From NCBI GenBank assembly GCA_965276665.1, contig OZ255620.1, positions 1,178,001 through 1,242,000 on the forward strand: DNA of 64,000 nt, read 5' to 3'. The notes under the pieces are model-generated. The model was not told the DNA's origin. It saw only the letters and a program-made list of their open reading frames with translations, and searched no databases. The position numbers were made by a program, and so were the translations under genes. The stretch comes from CAWGJC01 sp965276665. GTDB taxonomy: Bacteria; Pseudomonadota; Alphaproteobacteria; Acetobacterales; Acetobacteraceae. Below are positions 21,859 through 30,266 of the stretch, piece by piece (positions within the stretch are counted from its first letter, which is position 1; every line of letters starts with the position of its first letter).

Positions 21859-23364
21859 ATGCGCGCCGTGTTCGTGCTGTTCGACTCGCTGAACCGCCAC
21901 ATGCTCGGCCCCTACGCCGGCACGCGCATCCCGACACCGAATTTCGATCGGCTCGCCGCCCGCACCGCGCGCTTTGCCAACCATTACGTCGGCAGCCTGC
22001 CCTGCATGCCGGCGCGCCGTGACATGCAGACCGGCCGCCTCTCCTTCCTGCATCGCAGCTGGGGGCCGATGGAGCCGTTCGACAATTCCTTCCCCGCGTT
22101 GCTGCATGATGCAGGCACCTACAGCCATCTCATCACCGACCATTTCCACTACTGGGAGGATGGCGGCGCGACCTACCACAACCGCTACGACAGCTATGAA
22201 TTCGTGCGCGGCCAGGAAGGCGACAAATGGAAGGCGATGGTGCAGCCGCATTGGGAAAGGCTGCACGAGATGTATCACGCGCGACAGTACAGCGAGCAGC
22301 TCGGCAGCTATCAGCGGCACAACATGGTCAATCGGGAGTTCATCCGCGAGGAGGCGGATTTCCCCTCCGTGCAATGCTTCGCGCGCGGCCTCGAATTCCT
22401 CGATCTCAACCGCGACGCCGATAACTGGCTCCTGCAGATCGAGACGTTCGATCCGCACGAGCCGTTCCAGGCGCCGGCGCGGTTCCGCGAGGCGTTCGCC
22501 ACCGGCTGGAACGGCCCGGTGCGCGACTGGCCGCGCTACGGCCGGGTCGATGAGTTGCCGGAGGAATGCGAGGAGCTGCGCGCGAATTACTATGCGACGA
22601 TCGCGCTCTGCGACTTCCTGCTCGGCGGCCTGCTCGACGTGTTCGATGCGCGGAATCTCTGGGCCGACACCGCGCTGATCGTCACCACCGATCACGGCTT
22701 CCTGCTCGGCGAGCATGATTTCTGGGCGAAGAACCGGATGAACCTCTATGCCGAGATCGCGCATATCCCGCTTTTCGTGCACGACCCGCGCCGGCCGCAG
22801 CCGGCCGCCCGGCGCGACACGCTGACCCAGACGATGGATCTCGCACCCACCTTCCTCGACCTGTTCGGCGTCGCGGCGCCCGCGGAGATGGAAGGCCTGT
22901 CGCTGCTGCCCCTGCTCGAGAGCGACTGGCGGGCGCGCGCGGGCCTGCTGTTCGGCTATTTCGGCGGCGCGGTGAACGTCACTGACGGGCGCTACACCTA
23001 TCATCGCTTCCCGCCGGATCTCCGCGATCAGGAACTGTTCCAGTACACCTTGATGCCGACGCACATCTTCTCGCCCTTCACCCCGGAGGAATTGTCGGCC
23101 GCCTCGCTCGCGCCGCCGTTTCCGTTCAGCAAGGGAACGCCGATGCTGCGCGTGCCGGTGATCGAGCGTTCGCCGATGTACAATAATTACGGCCCCGGCG
23201 CGCTGCTCGAGGATGAGACCCGGCTCTACGATCTGACGACCGATCCCGGTCAGGAGCGGCCGTTGCACGACTCGGCGGAGGAGGCCCGGCTCTGCGCCCT
23301 GATGCGGCAGCTCATGCTGGCGAATGATGCGCCGCCGGAAGCCTTCGTGCGGATCGGCCTCTGA
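21859..23364 (+). CDS. Cytoplasmic sulfatase (Cys-type, formylglycine-dependent)
   Basis: 501 residues of the sulfatase/alkaline phosphatase superfamily; hydrolyses a sulfate ester. The formylglycine signature is intact: C49-M-P-A-R53 followed by TGR. Metal-ligand residues are visible at the N-terminus (D9 in VLFDSLNRHM) and in TTDHGFLLGEH (D278, H279). No signal peptide is present, unlike most sulfatases, so it should act on a substrate already imported by the ABC transporter encoded just upstream. C49 must be oxidised by a separate formylglycine-generating enzyme, which is not in the window. The stop overlaps the DUF4432 start by one base. The substrate is unknown. Confidence 0.9.
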   Translation: MRAVFVLFDSLNRHMLGPYAGTRIPTPNFDRLAARTARFANHYVGSLPCMPARRDMQTGRLSFLHRSWGPMEPFDNSFPALLHDAGTYSHLITDHFHYWEDGGATYHNRYDSYEFVRGQEGDKWKAMVQPHWERLHEMYHARQYSEQLGSYQRHNMVNREFIREEADFPSVQCFARGLEFLDLNRDADNWLLQIETFDPHEPFQAPARFREAFATGWNGPVRDWPRYGRVDELPEECEELRANYYATIALCDFLLGGLLDVFDARNLWADTALIVTTDHGFLLGEHDFWAKNRMNLYAEIAHIPLFVHDPRRPQPAARRDTLTQTMDLAPTFLDLFGVAAPAEMEGLSLLPLLESDWRARAGLLFGYFGGAVNVTDGRYTYHRFPPDLRDQELFQYTLMPTHIFSPFTPEELSAASLAPPFPFSKGTPMLRVPVIERSPMYNNYGPGALLEDETRLYDLTTDPGQERPLHDSAEEARLCALMRQLMLANDAPPEAFVRIGL

Positions 23365-24314
23365 TGTTCGGTGCTGCGACCTCGCGCACCGCGCTCCGCC
23401 CGCTCGCCGGCGATCTGCGGCAGCTCGCCTCGGTGCGCCGCATCGTGCTCGATGACGGGCCTGAGCGCGGCGTGCGGGCGCTCGCCTTCTCGACCGGCGG
23501 CGGCCTCGATTTCTGGGTGCTGGCGGACCGCACCCTCGACCTCGGCCCGCTCTGGTTCCGCGGCATCCCGCTTGCCTGGCAATCGCCCTCGGGCTTCGCG
23601 GCCCCCGGCCTCGTCAACGCGCTCGATGATAACGGACGTGGGGTCGAGCGCTGGTTCTCCGGCATGCTCGTCACCTGCGGGCTCGATCACATCCGCAAGC
23701 CGGAGGGCGGCGTGCTGCACGGGCATTTGCCGTTCACCCCGGCGCGCGTCACCGCCTATGGCGAGGATTGGGAGCGTCCGGCGCCGGTGCTGTTCTGCCA
23801 AGGCGAGGTGACGCAGTCGCGCGTCAATGGCGAGGCGCTGCGCCTGGTGCGGCGCATCGAGGCGGAGATCGGCGGCGGCCGCCTCCGCATCCTCGACCGG
23901 GTGGAGAATCTCGGCGCGCGGCCGCAGGCTTTCGCGATGCTCCATCATGTCAATTTCGGCTTCCCGCTGGTGCAGGCGGGCGCGCATCTCGCCGGCCACG
24001 GCTTCGCCCATACGGTCGATCCCACGCTTACCGGGCCGCATATGCTGCATGCCGCCGCCGCGACGCCGGGGTGGAATCGCTGGACCTTGGCCGCGCCGCT
24101 CGAAGGGCGCACGCTGACCGCGACGCTCGCCTGCGTCGGCGACACGCTGCCTTTCGTGCAGATCTGGCAGAACCTCGAGGAGGCGACGCGCATCCTCGCC
24201 GTCGAGCCCTGCACGAGCGAGCGCCTGCCGGATGGCGGCAGCGGGCCGGAACCCGTTCTCACGCCGGGAGAGCGGCGCGAATTACGGCTCGCGTTGGAAT
24301 TCTCCCTCGAATGA
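23364..24314 (+). CDS. DUF4432 family, aldose 1-epimerase-like
   Basis: 316 residues, galactose-mutarotase-like beta-sandwich protein. Family features: FWVLADRTLDLGPLWFRGIPLAW, a central GLDHIRKPEGGVLHGHLPF segment and HHVNFGFPLV, which supply the histidines and acidic residues of the epimerase-like site. DUF4432 members sit in sugar catabolic clusters, and mutarotase or isomerase activity is generally presumed rather than shown. Its ATG overlaps the sulfatase stop (TGATG), so it likely handles the desulfated sugar, for instance interconverting anomers. Last gene of the operon. Confidence 0.82.
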   Translation: MFGAATSRTALRPLAGDLRQLASVRRIVLDDGPERGVRALAFSTGGGLDFWVLADRTLDLGPLWFRGIPLAWQSPSGFAAPGLVNALDDNGRGVERWFSGMLVTCGLDHIRKPEGGVLHGHLPFTPARVTAYGEDWERPAPVLFCQGEVTQSRVNGEALRLVRRIEAEIGGGRLRILDRVENLGARPQAFAMLHHVNFGFPLVQAGAHLAGHGFAHTVDPTLTGPHMLHAAAATPGWNRWTLAAPLEGRTLTATLACVGDTLPFVQIWQNLEEATRILAVEPCTSERLPDGGSGPEPVLTPGERRELRLALEFSLE

Positions 24315-24316
24315 TG

Positions 24317-24342
24317 GCGCCCGGCACCCGGGCCGGTGCGCG
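24317..24342. terminator. Possible bidirectional terminator hairpin
   Basis: In the 28-bp gap between convergent stop codons, GCGCCCGGC and GCCGGTGCGC form an imperfect GC-rich stem around a short loop. There is no T-run in either direction, so it is only a plausible terminator. Confidence 0.35.
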
Positions 24343-25356
24343 CTAGCCGGGCACGCCCTTGGTGGTGGAATATTCGAAGTGCAGCGCCTCGCCGGGATGC
24401 ACGATCGGATGCATGGCGTGCGCCGCCATCGCCGCCTCGCTGAACCCTTGCAGGATCAGCTTGAGCTTGCCCGGATAGGTCACCACGTCGCCGATCGCGA
24501 ACACGCCGGGCGTGCTGGTCTCGCAGGTGGCGGGCGCGACGCGCACATGGTGGCGTTCGAGATCGAGCCCCCAACCGGCGAGCGGGCCGAGATCCATCGA
24601 CAGGCCGAAGAACGGCAGCAGATAATCCGCTTCCAGCGCGCGCGTCTTGCCGTCGAGATCGGCGACTTCCACCGCCTCCAACCGGCCCGACGCGCCGTGC
24701 AGCGCGTGCAGCTGGAACGGGATCACCATCTCGACCTCCCCGGCCGCCTCCGCCGCGGCGAGGCGTGACGCCGCCTCGGGGGCGGCGCGGAATTTCGCCC
24801 GGCGATGCACCACCATCACCCGTGCGGCGACGTCCTTGAGCGAGAGCGCCCAATCCACCGCGCTGTCCCCGCCTCCGGCGATCACCACGCGCTTGCCGCG
24901 GAAATCCTCCCGCCTGCGGACGTAGTATTGCACCGTGCCGGTCTGCTCGAACGCGTCGAGACCGCCGAGCGGCGGCCGGTTCGGCCCGAACGCGCCGGCG
25001 CCGGCGGCGAGCAGCACCGTCCTCGCGCGGATCTCGTCGCCGCGATCCGTGCCGAGCCGGAAATCGCCGGACGCACCGGCGAGCCGCTCGACCCGCCGCC
25101 CGGTCAGGCGCGGCGGATCGAACGGCGCGACCTGCCGCTCGAGCTCCGCGATCAGCGCCCCGGCCTCGATCGCCGGATGGGCGGGAATGTCATAGATCGG
25201 CTTCTCCGGGTAGAGCGCCACGCATTGGCCGCCCACCGTGTCCAGCGCGTCGATCAGCACGCTCCGCAGTTTCAGCATCCCGCATTGGAAGGCGGCGAAC
25301 AGCCCGACGGGGCCTGCGCCCACGATCGCGACATCGGTTTCGATGAGTTCCGGCAT
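24343..25356 (-). CDS. Ferredoxin-NADP reductase, TrxB-like type
   Basis: 337 residues. FAD- and NAD(P)H-dependent reductase of the thioredoxin-reductase-like FNR group, which reduces ferredoxins or flavodoxins. The FAD-binding motif is G13-A-G-P-V-G18 and the NADPH motif GGGDSAVDWALSL; there is no CxxC redox pair, separating it from true thioredoxin reductase. The C-terminal FAIGDVVTYPGKLKLILQGF matches the group. ATG 25356 is chosen because an AGG lies at usable spacing; an ATG three codons upstream is possible. Divergent from the D-aminopeptidase gene across 97 bp. Confidence 0.88.
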   Translation of the reverse strand: MPELIETDVAIVGAGPVGLFAAFQCGMLKLRSVLIDALDTVGGQCVALYPEKPIYDIPAHPAIEAGALIAELERQVAPFDPPRLTGRRVERLAGASGDFRLGTDRGDEIRARTVLLAAGAGAFGPNRPPLGGLDAFEQTGTVQYYVRRREDFRGKRVVIAGGGDSAVDWALSLKDVAARVMVVHRRAKFRAAPEAASRLAAAEAAGEVEMVIPFQLHALHGASGRLEAVEVADLDGKTRALEADYLLPFFGLSMDLGPLAGWGLDLERHHVRVAPATCETSTPGVFAIGDVVTYPGKLKLILQGFSEAAMAAHAMHPIVHPGEALHFEYSTTKGVPG

Positions 25357-25453
25357 GCGCCGCATCCTAGGCGAAAAGCAACGCGGACGGCACCCCTGGA
25401 CAAGCGGGCGAAAGCGCGGCCCCATGGCAACCATCCTCAGGACGGGAATATCC

Positions 25454-27001
25454 ATGGCCGCCGCCTCGCTCGACACCGTCATCGCAGACCAGCAGACGCG
25501 GTATCCGGGCACTGGCGGCGCGATCGCCCTGCTGCGGAACGGCGAGGTGCTGGCGCGGCATGCCTGGGGCTGGGCCGACATCGCGAAACGGGTGCCGTTC
25601 ACGCCGCAAACCCCGTCGCTGATCTGCTCGATCACCAAGCAATTCACCTGCGGCCTGCTGCTCGATCGCGTGGGAGATCCGGATCTGCTCGACGGCGCGG
25701 TGCGCGCGCATCTCCCGGCGCTGCATGGCGCGGCCCCGCGGGCGCGCGAGCTCTGCCACAACCAGTCGGGGCTCCGCGACTACTGGGCGCTCACCGCGCT
25801 CTGCGGCGCGCCGGTCGAGCGCGCATTCGGAGAAGCGGAGGCGCAGAGCCTGATGCGCCGCGCGCGCACGCTCCATTTCGCGCCCGGCACGCGCTACTCC
25901 TACGCCAACCAGAATTTCCGCATTCTCTCCGACATACTCGAGCAGCGCTGCGGCGAGAATTTCGGCGCGCTGCTCCGTCGCCATGTGTTCGACCCTGCCG
26001 GCATGCCGCATGCGATGCTGAATGCGGATACCGAGAGCGTCGCCGGCGGCACGATCGGCTATGAGGGATCCGCCGAGCAGGGATTTCGCGCCGCGGTCAA
26101 CCGCATTCACTGGCGCGGCGATGCCGGGATCGCCGCCTCGCTCGACGATATGATCGCCTGGGAGCGCCGTATCGACGCGACGCGCGACGATCCCGACGCG
26201 CTCTATTCCCGTCTCGCCGCGCCGGTCGCATTCCGCGACGGCACGCTCGCGCAATATGGGTTCGGCCTCGGCCGCCCGACCCTGCTCGGACGCCGCGCCA
26301 CCGCCCATGCCGGCGGCTTGCGCGGCTGGCGCAGCTTTCGGGCCAGGCTGCCGGCAGAACGCATCTCGGTGGTCGTGCTGTTCAATCACATGGCCGATCC
26401 GCGCGCCGCCGCGCTCGATCTGCTGGCCGCCGTGCTGGATGCGCCGCCGCCGCCGAAGGCCGCCAATCCGGGCGATGGTTGGGCCGGTCGGTACATCGAG
26501 CCGGAAACTGGCCTCGCGATACGCATCGAAGCGCTTCCTGAACGGCTTCGCCTTCGCTACACCTCGGAGGCGGAGATGCTCTCGATGGTGTCGCCCGGCG
26601 AAGCCGCGAGTGGCACGACACGTCTCACCCGTGACGGCCTGGCAGTTACGATGCACCGAGCCGGCGACAATCAGACGACACGCCTGCAGCCCTGCGCGGA
26701 CGGATCGCCCCCTGATATCGAAGGCGTGTATCGCTGCGAGGAGCTCGGCGCCACCCTGGTCTGCACGCGCGCCGGCGGGGTGCTCTATGCCGCCTGCGCG
26801 GGTGATCTCGGCGAGGGCGAGATGCAGGCCCTGATCCCGCACGGCGCGGATCATTGGCTCATGCCTTGCCCCCGCGCGCTCGATTATTCGCCCCCCGGCG
26901 ACTGGACGCTGGCTACCCGGCGCGACACAGAGGGCCGCGTCACCGGACTCACCATCGGCTGCTGGCTGGCCCGCAACCTCGAATACGGACGCATCGCATG
27001 A
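25454..27001 (+). CDS. D-aminopeptidase (DAP/DmpB type, penicillin-recognising serine peptidase)
   Basis: 515 residues, close to the 520 of Ochrobactrum anthropi D-aminopeptidase, which releases N-terminal D-amino acids from peptides and amides. Catalytic motifs are S59-I-T-K62 and Y150-A-N, spaced as in that enzyme (62, 65 and 153 from memory), and H285 in HAGGLRGWR matches its third motif. After residue 315 come two beta-barrel domains, the second starting at GRYIEPETGL, as in DAP. No signal peptide. ATG 25454 fits the family start; an ATG 10 codons upstream is in frame. Stop and next start overlap (ATGA), making it the first gene of a peptide/amide catabolism operon. Confidence 0.88.
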   Translation: MAAASLDTVIADQQTRYPGTGGAIALLRNGEVLARHAWGWADIAKRVPFTPQTPSLICSITKQFTCGLLLDRVGDPDLLDGAVRAHLPALHGAAPRARELCHNQSGLRDYWALTALCGAPVERAFGEAEAQSLMRRARTLHFAPGTRYSYANQNFRILSDILEQRCGENFGALLRRHVFDPAGMPHAMLNADTESVAGGTIGYEGSAEQGFRAAVNRIHWRGDAGIAASLDDMIAWERRIDATRDDPDALYSRLAAPVAFRDGTLAQYGFGLGRPTLLGRRATAHAGGLRGWRSFRARLPAERISVVVLFNHMADPRAAALDLLAAVLDAPPPPKAANPGDGWAGRYIEPETGLAIRIEALPERLRLRYTSEAEMLSMVSPGEAASGTTRLTRDGLAVTMHRAGDNQTTRLQPCADGSPPDIEGVYRCEELGATLVCTRAGGVLYAACAGDLGEGEMQALIPHGADHWLMPCPRALDYSPPGDWTLATRRDTEGRVTGLTIGCWLARNLEYGRIA

Positions 27002-28497
27002 CCGGGAAAACCATCCGCATCGCCGTGCTCAATTTCGTCCATGAGACGGTGACGTTCCTGCAATCCGACACGATCGAGGACGATTTCACGTTTCCCGGCT
27101 CGCCCGCGCGCGGCGAGGCGCTGCTTGCCTCCGATCCGCGCTCCTATATCGGCGGCTTCGTCAAATTCGCGCGCGAGCATGCCGATGTCGAGCTGACCGG
27201 CATCGAATCGCCGCTCTGGTCGAAGCGCGGCACCGGGTCCGGGTGGATCGCGCAGGAAGCATTCGACGCCTTCGCCGGTCGCATGGTGGCGCAGCTCAAG
27301 GCGGAGGGGCCGTTCGACGGCGTCTATCTCGCGCTGCACGGCGCGATGGGCGTGCGCGGCGTGGCGCGGCCGGAGGCGGAGCTCGCGCGCCGCGTGCGCG
27401 AGGCGGTCGGACCGGCCGCTTTCCTCGCCGGCACGTTCGACCCGCACGGCAACGAGGATGAGGAATTCCTCCTGCAGGCGAACATGGCCTTCGCGGTCAA
27501 ATATTTCCCGCATTACGACGGCTACCTGCAGGGCGAGCGGGCGGCGCGCATGCTGATCCGCGCGATCCGCGGCGATTACCGTCCGGCGCATGCGACGGTG
27601 AAGGTGCCGATCATCTCGCCCACCGTCCTGCAATGGACCGGCGCCAGCCCGTGGATGGATCTCGTGCAGCGCGCGCTGATCTGGGAGGCGCGCGCGCCGG
27701 ACGCCTATGTGAACGTGTTCTTCGGATTTCCGTGGTCGGATGTGCCCGATGTCGGCATGACGATCCAGGCGATGACCAATGGCGACACGGCGCTCGCGCA
27801 ACGCATCGCATCCGACATCGCCGGATGGGCCTGGCGGAAGCGCGAGGCGCTGCTGGCCTCGACGAAAATCCACCGCATCGCCGCCGGCGTCACGCTCGCC
27901 AAGGAGGCGATGGCGGCCGGCCGCACGCCGGTGGTGCTCGCCGATCACAGCGACCGTTCGGGTGCGGCGACCTGGCTGCTGCGCGAGATCGTCGAGCAGG
28001 ATCTCAAAGACACGCTGATCGTCACCATCGCCGACGAAGCAGCGAGCGCCGCGCTCTCGACGGCGCGGCCGGGCGATGCGTTCGACATGGCGGTGGGCGG
28101 CAAGCTCGACATCTCCGCCGGCGATCCGGTGCGGATCCGCGGGCAGGTCGAGGCGGTGCATGAGAGCAGCGGGCGCGGCAGCGTCGACCGCTGGGTCAGC
28201 ATCGCGTTCGGACGCGGCAATGTTCTGGTGATCAGCCCGCATCTGGTGCAGATCATGGAGCCGGACCGGCTGCGCGAGGCGGGCTTCGTGCTCGAGCGGT
28301 TCAACGCCTTCGCGATCAAGTCGCGCGCGCATTTCCGCCGCGGCTTCGACGATACCGGCTTCGCGCCGACCATCCTGCTGGTCGAGCCGGACGAGCCGTT
28401 TCTCGGGACCGTGCGTCTCGAAGCCTTGCCTTACGAGCACGCGGATCTCACGAAATTCTACCCGTATGGAAGCCCGGAGTTTCGCGCGCCGGATTGA
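26998..28497 (+). CDS. M81 family metallopeptidase (MlrC-like), paralogue 1
   Basis: 499 residues of the MlrC family, whose type member completes microcystin breakdown by hydrolysing linear peptide intermediates. Most relatives have unknown amide or peptide substrates. Putative zinc ligands and catalytic residues: E16 in FVHET, H114 in LALHGAMG, D148-x-H150 in GTFDPHGN, and H172 in YFPHYDGY. The C-terminal DUF1485 half contains VVLADHSDRSGAAT. Coupled to the D-aminopeptidase gene by an ATGA overlap and followed after 32 bp by two M28-like genes. Microcystin itself is not implied, as no mlrA or mlrB is seen. Confidence 0.87.
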   Translation: MTGKTIRIAVLNFVHETVTFLQSDTIEDDFTFPGSPARGEALLASDPRSYIGGFVKFAREHADVELTGIESPLWSKRGTGSGWIAQEAFDAFAGRMVAQLKAEGPFDGVYLALHGAMGVRGVARPEAELARRVREAVGPAAFLAGTFDPHGNEDEEFLLQANMAFAVKYFPHYDGYLQGERAARMLIRAIRGDYRPAHATVKVPIISPTVLQWTGASPWMDLVQRALIWEARAPDAYVNVFFGFPWSDVPDVGMTIQAMTNGDTALAQRIASDIAGWAWRKREALLASTKIHRIAAGVTLAKEAMAAGRTPVVLADHSDRSGAATWLLREIVEQDLKDTLIVTIADEAASAALSTARPGDAFDMAVGGKLDISAGDPVRIRGQVEAVHESSGRGSVDRWVSIAFGRGNVLVISPHLVQIMEPDRLREAGFVLERFNAFAIKSRAHFRRGFDDTGFAPTILLVEPDEPFLGTVRLEALPYEHADLTKFYPYGSPEFRAPD

Positions 28498-28529
28498 CGG
28501 CGGCGGCGGCCGGGTGAAACATTCGCGTC

Positions 28530-30266
28530 ATGCCGATCGACGAGACCGAACGCCGCTTCCTCGATGCCGTCAGCCTCGACCTGCCCTGGTCGCTGGTCGA
28601 GACCTTCGCGACGACGCCGCGATGGCGGCCGGAGGATGTCAATCGCGGCGCCGACATCATCATCCAGCGCCTGCGCGGCGCCGGCGTGCCGGTCGAGGTG
28701 CATGAGCCGGAGATCTGCCTGTCGGTTCCGCTCACCGCGAGCGTGACCGCCGGCGGCGTCACCTATCGCGCGAAACCGCCCTCCTCCGCGCTCTCGGTCC
28801 CGGAGGGAATCAGCGCGAAGCTGGTGCGTCTGCAGGCCAATCCGAAATCGCTGCGCAGCTACAACCGCGACATCGCCACGCTGTTCGGCGGCAGCATCCG
28901 TTCGGATGAGGAGGCGCGCGAGAAGATCGGCGGCCGCATCGTCGTGATGTCGGGCTTCGGCAATCCGGCGCTGACCTCGCTGATCGAGGAATGGGGCGGC
29001 GCCGGGCTGATCGCCTGCAATCCCGGGATCGACATCCATTGGGGAACCTGCACGACGATCTGGGGCAGCCCGGACCTGCAGGATATGGGACGCAAGCCGA
29101 AAATCCCCGTCATCGCCGTCAACCATCCGGACGGGCAGAAGTTGATGGCGCTCGCCGAGGCGGGCGGCGAGGCGACGATCCGCACCGAGATGCTGGAAGG
29201 CTGGTTCCGGCAGAAGATTCCGGTGTCCAGCATTCCGGGGGCCATCGAGGCAGAGAAATTCGTCCTCGTGCACGGGCATTACGACAGCTGGGATGTGGGC
29301 GTCGGCGACAATGCGACGGGCAATGCGACGCTGCTCGAGCTGGCGCGCGTGCTCTGGGAGCACCGCGCCGATCTGCGCCGCAGCGTGAAGCTCGCCTGGT
29401 GGCCGGGGCATTCCACCGGGCGCTACGCCGGGTCGACCTGGTTCACCGACCGGTTCGCGATGGAGCTCGACCGCGATTGCGTCGCGCAGATCAATTGCGA
29501 CAGCCCCGGCTGCCGCTGGGCCACTAGCTATCACGCGACCAGCGCCTTTGCCGAGAGCGCCGCGATCGCCGAACAGGCAATCCGCGACATCGTGCCGGAT
29601 GCCGAGATCGCGACGGTGCGGCCCCCGCAGGCCGGCGACTACTCGTTCAACAATATCGGCCTGCCGAGCTTCTTCATGCTGAGTTCGACGATGCCCGACG
29701 CGCTGCGCGCGGAGAAGAACTACTACGACGTGTCCGGCTGCGGCGCCAACATCGCCTGGCACACCGAGAACGACACGCTCGAGATCGCTGATCGGGACGT
29801 TCTGTTGCGCGACATGCGCATCTACCTGCTCGCGGTGCTGCGGGTCGCCAATGCGGAGATCCTGCCCTTCGACTGGGTCGCGACCTGCGACGAGTTCCTC
29901 GCCACGATCGACCGCTACGAGGCAGCGAGCGCCGGCGCCGCCGATCTGGCGCCGTCGCGGGATGCGACGCGCGCCTTGAAAGCCGCACTGGGTAGGCTTG
30001 CCGGCATGCCCGCGGATCGGCGCAACCATGCCGCGCAGGCGCTGGCGCGCATCCTCATTCCGGTGAACTACACGCGCGAGCCGCGTTTCCGCCATGACCC
30101 CGCCTACACCGTGCCGCCGCTGCCGACGCTTGCGGTCGCGGCCGATCTGGGGGCGTTCTCCGGCCATGCGCGCAAATGCGCTGAAATCGAGCTGATGCGC
30201 GGGCAGAACCGCTTCCTCGGCGCGATCGAAGCGGCGACACGGCTGGTCGAGGGAGCAATCGCATGA
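28530..30266 (+). CDS. M28-like peptidase homologue lacking the catalytic Glu pair, paralogue 1
   Basis: 578 residues with the M28 aminopeptidase architecture: N-terminal region, an inserted PA-like domain (about 95-240) and the metal-binding core. Recognisable metal positions are H250 in HGHYDSW, D260 in GDNATGNA, the Asp of QINCDSPG and the His of WHTENDT. The segment that normally reads EExGxxGS, carrying the general base and a zinc ligand, is replaced by GHSTGRYAGS. So the enzyme either uses other residues or has lost peptidase activity. No signal peptide. The next gene is a paralogue with the same replacement, overlapping by four bases. Confidence 0.82.
   Translation: MPIDETERRFLDAVSLDLPWSLVETFATTPRWRPEDVNRGADIIIQRLRGAGVPVEVHEPEICLSVPLTASVTAGGVTYRAKPPSSALSVPEGISAKLVRLQANPKSLRSYNRDIATLFGGSIRSDEEAREKIGGRIVVMSGFGNPALTSLIEEWGGAGLIACNPGIDIHWGTCTTIWGSPDLQDMGRKPKIPVIAVNHPDGQKLMALAEAGGEATIRTEMLEGWFRQKIPVSSIPGAIEAEKFVLVHGHYDSWDVGVGDNATGNATLLELARVLWEHRADLRRSVKLAWWPGHSTGRYAGSTWFTDRFAMELDRDCVAQINCDSPGCRWATSYHATSAFAESAAIAEQAIRDIVPDAEIATVRPPQAGDYSFNNIGLPSFFMLSSTMPDALRAEKNYYDVSGCGANIAWHTENDTLEIADRDVLLRDMRIYLLAVLRVANAEILPFDWVATCDEFLATIDRYEAASAGAADLAPSRDATRALKAALGRLAGMPADRRNHAAQALARILIPVNYTREPRFRHDPAYTVPPLPTLAVAADLGAFSGHARKCAEIELMRGQNRFLGAIEAATRLVEGAIA

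Noticed and set aside
24343..25356. Thioredoxin reductase
   Set aside because: FAD and NADPH motifs match, but the redox-active CxxC pair is absent, fitting the TrxB-like ferredoxin-NADP reductases.
26998..28497. Microcystin degradation cluster
   Set aside because: Only MlrC-like genes are present, with no mlrA, mlrB or mlrD-like gene; the M81 family is broad.
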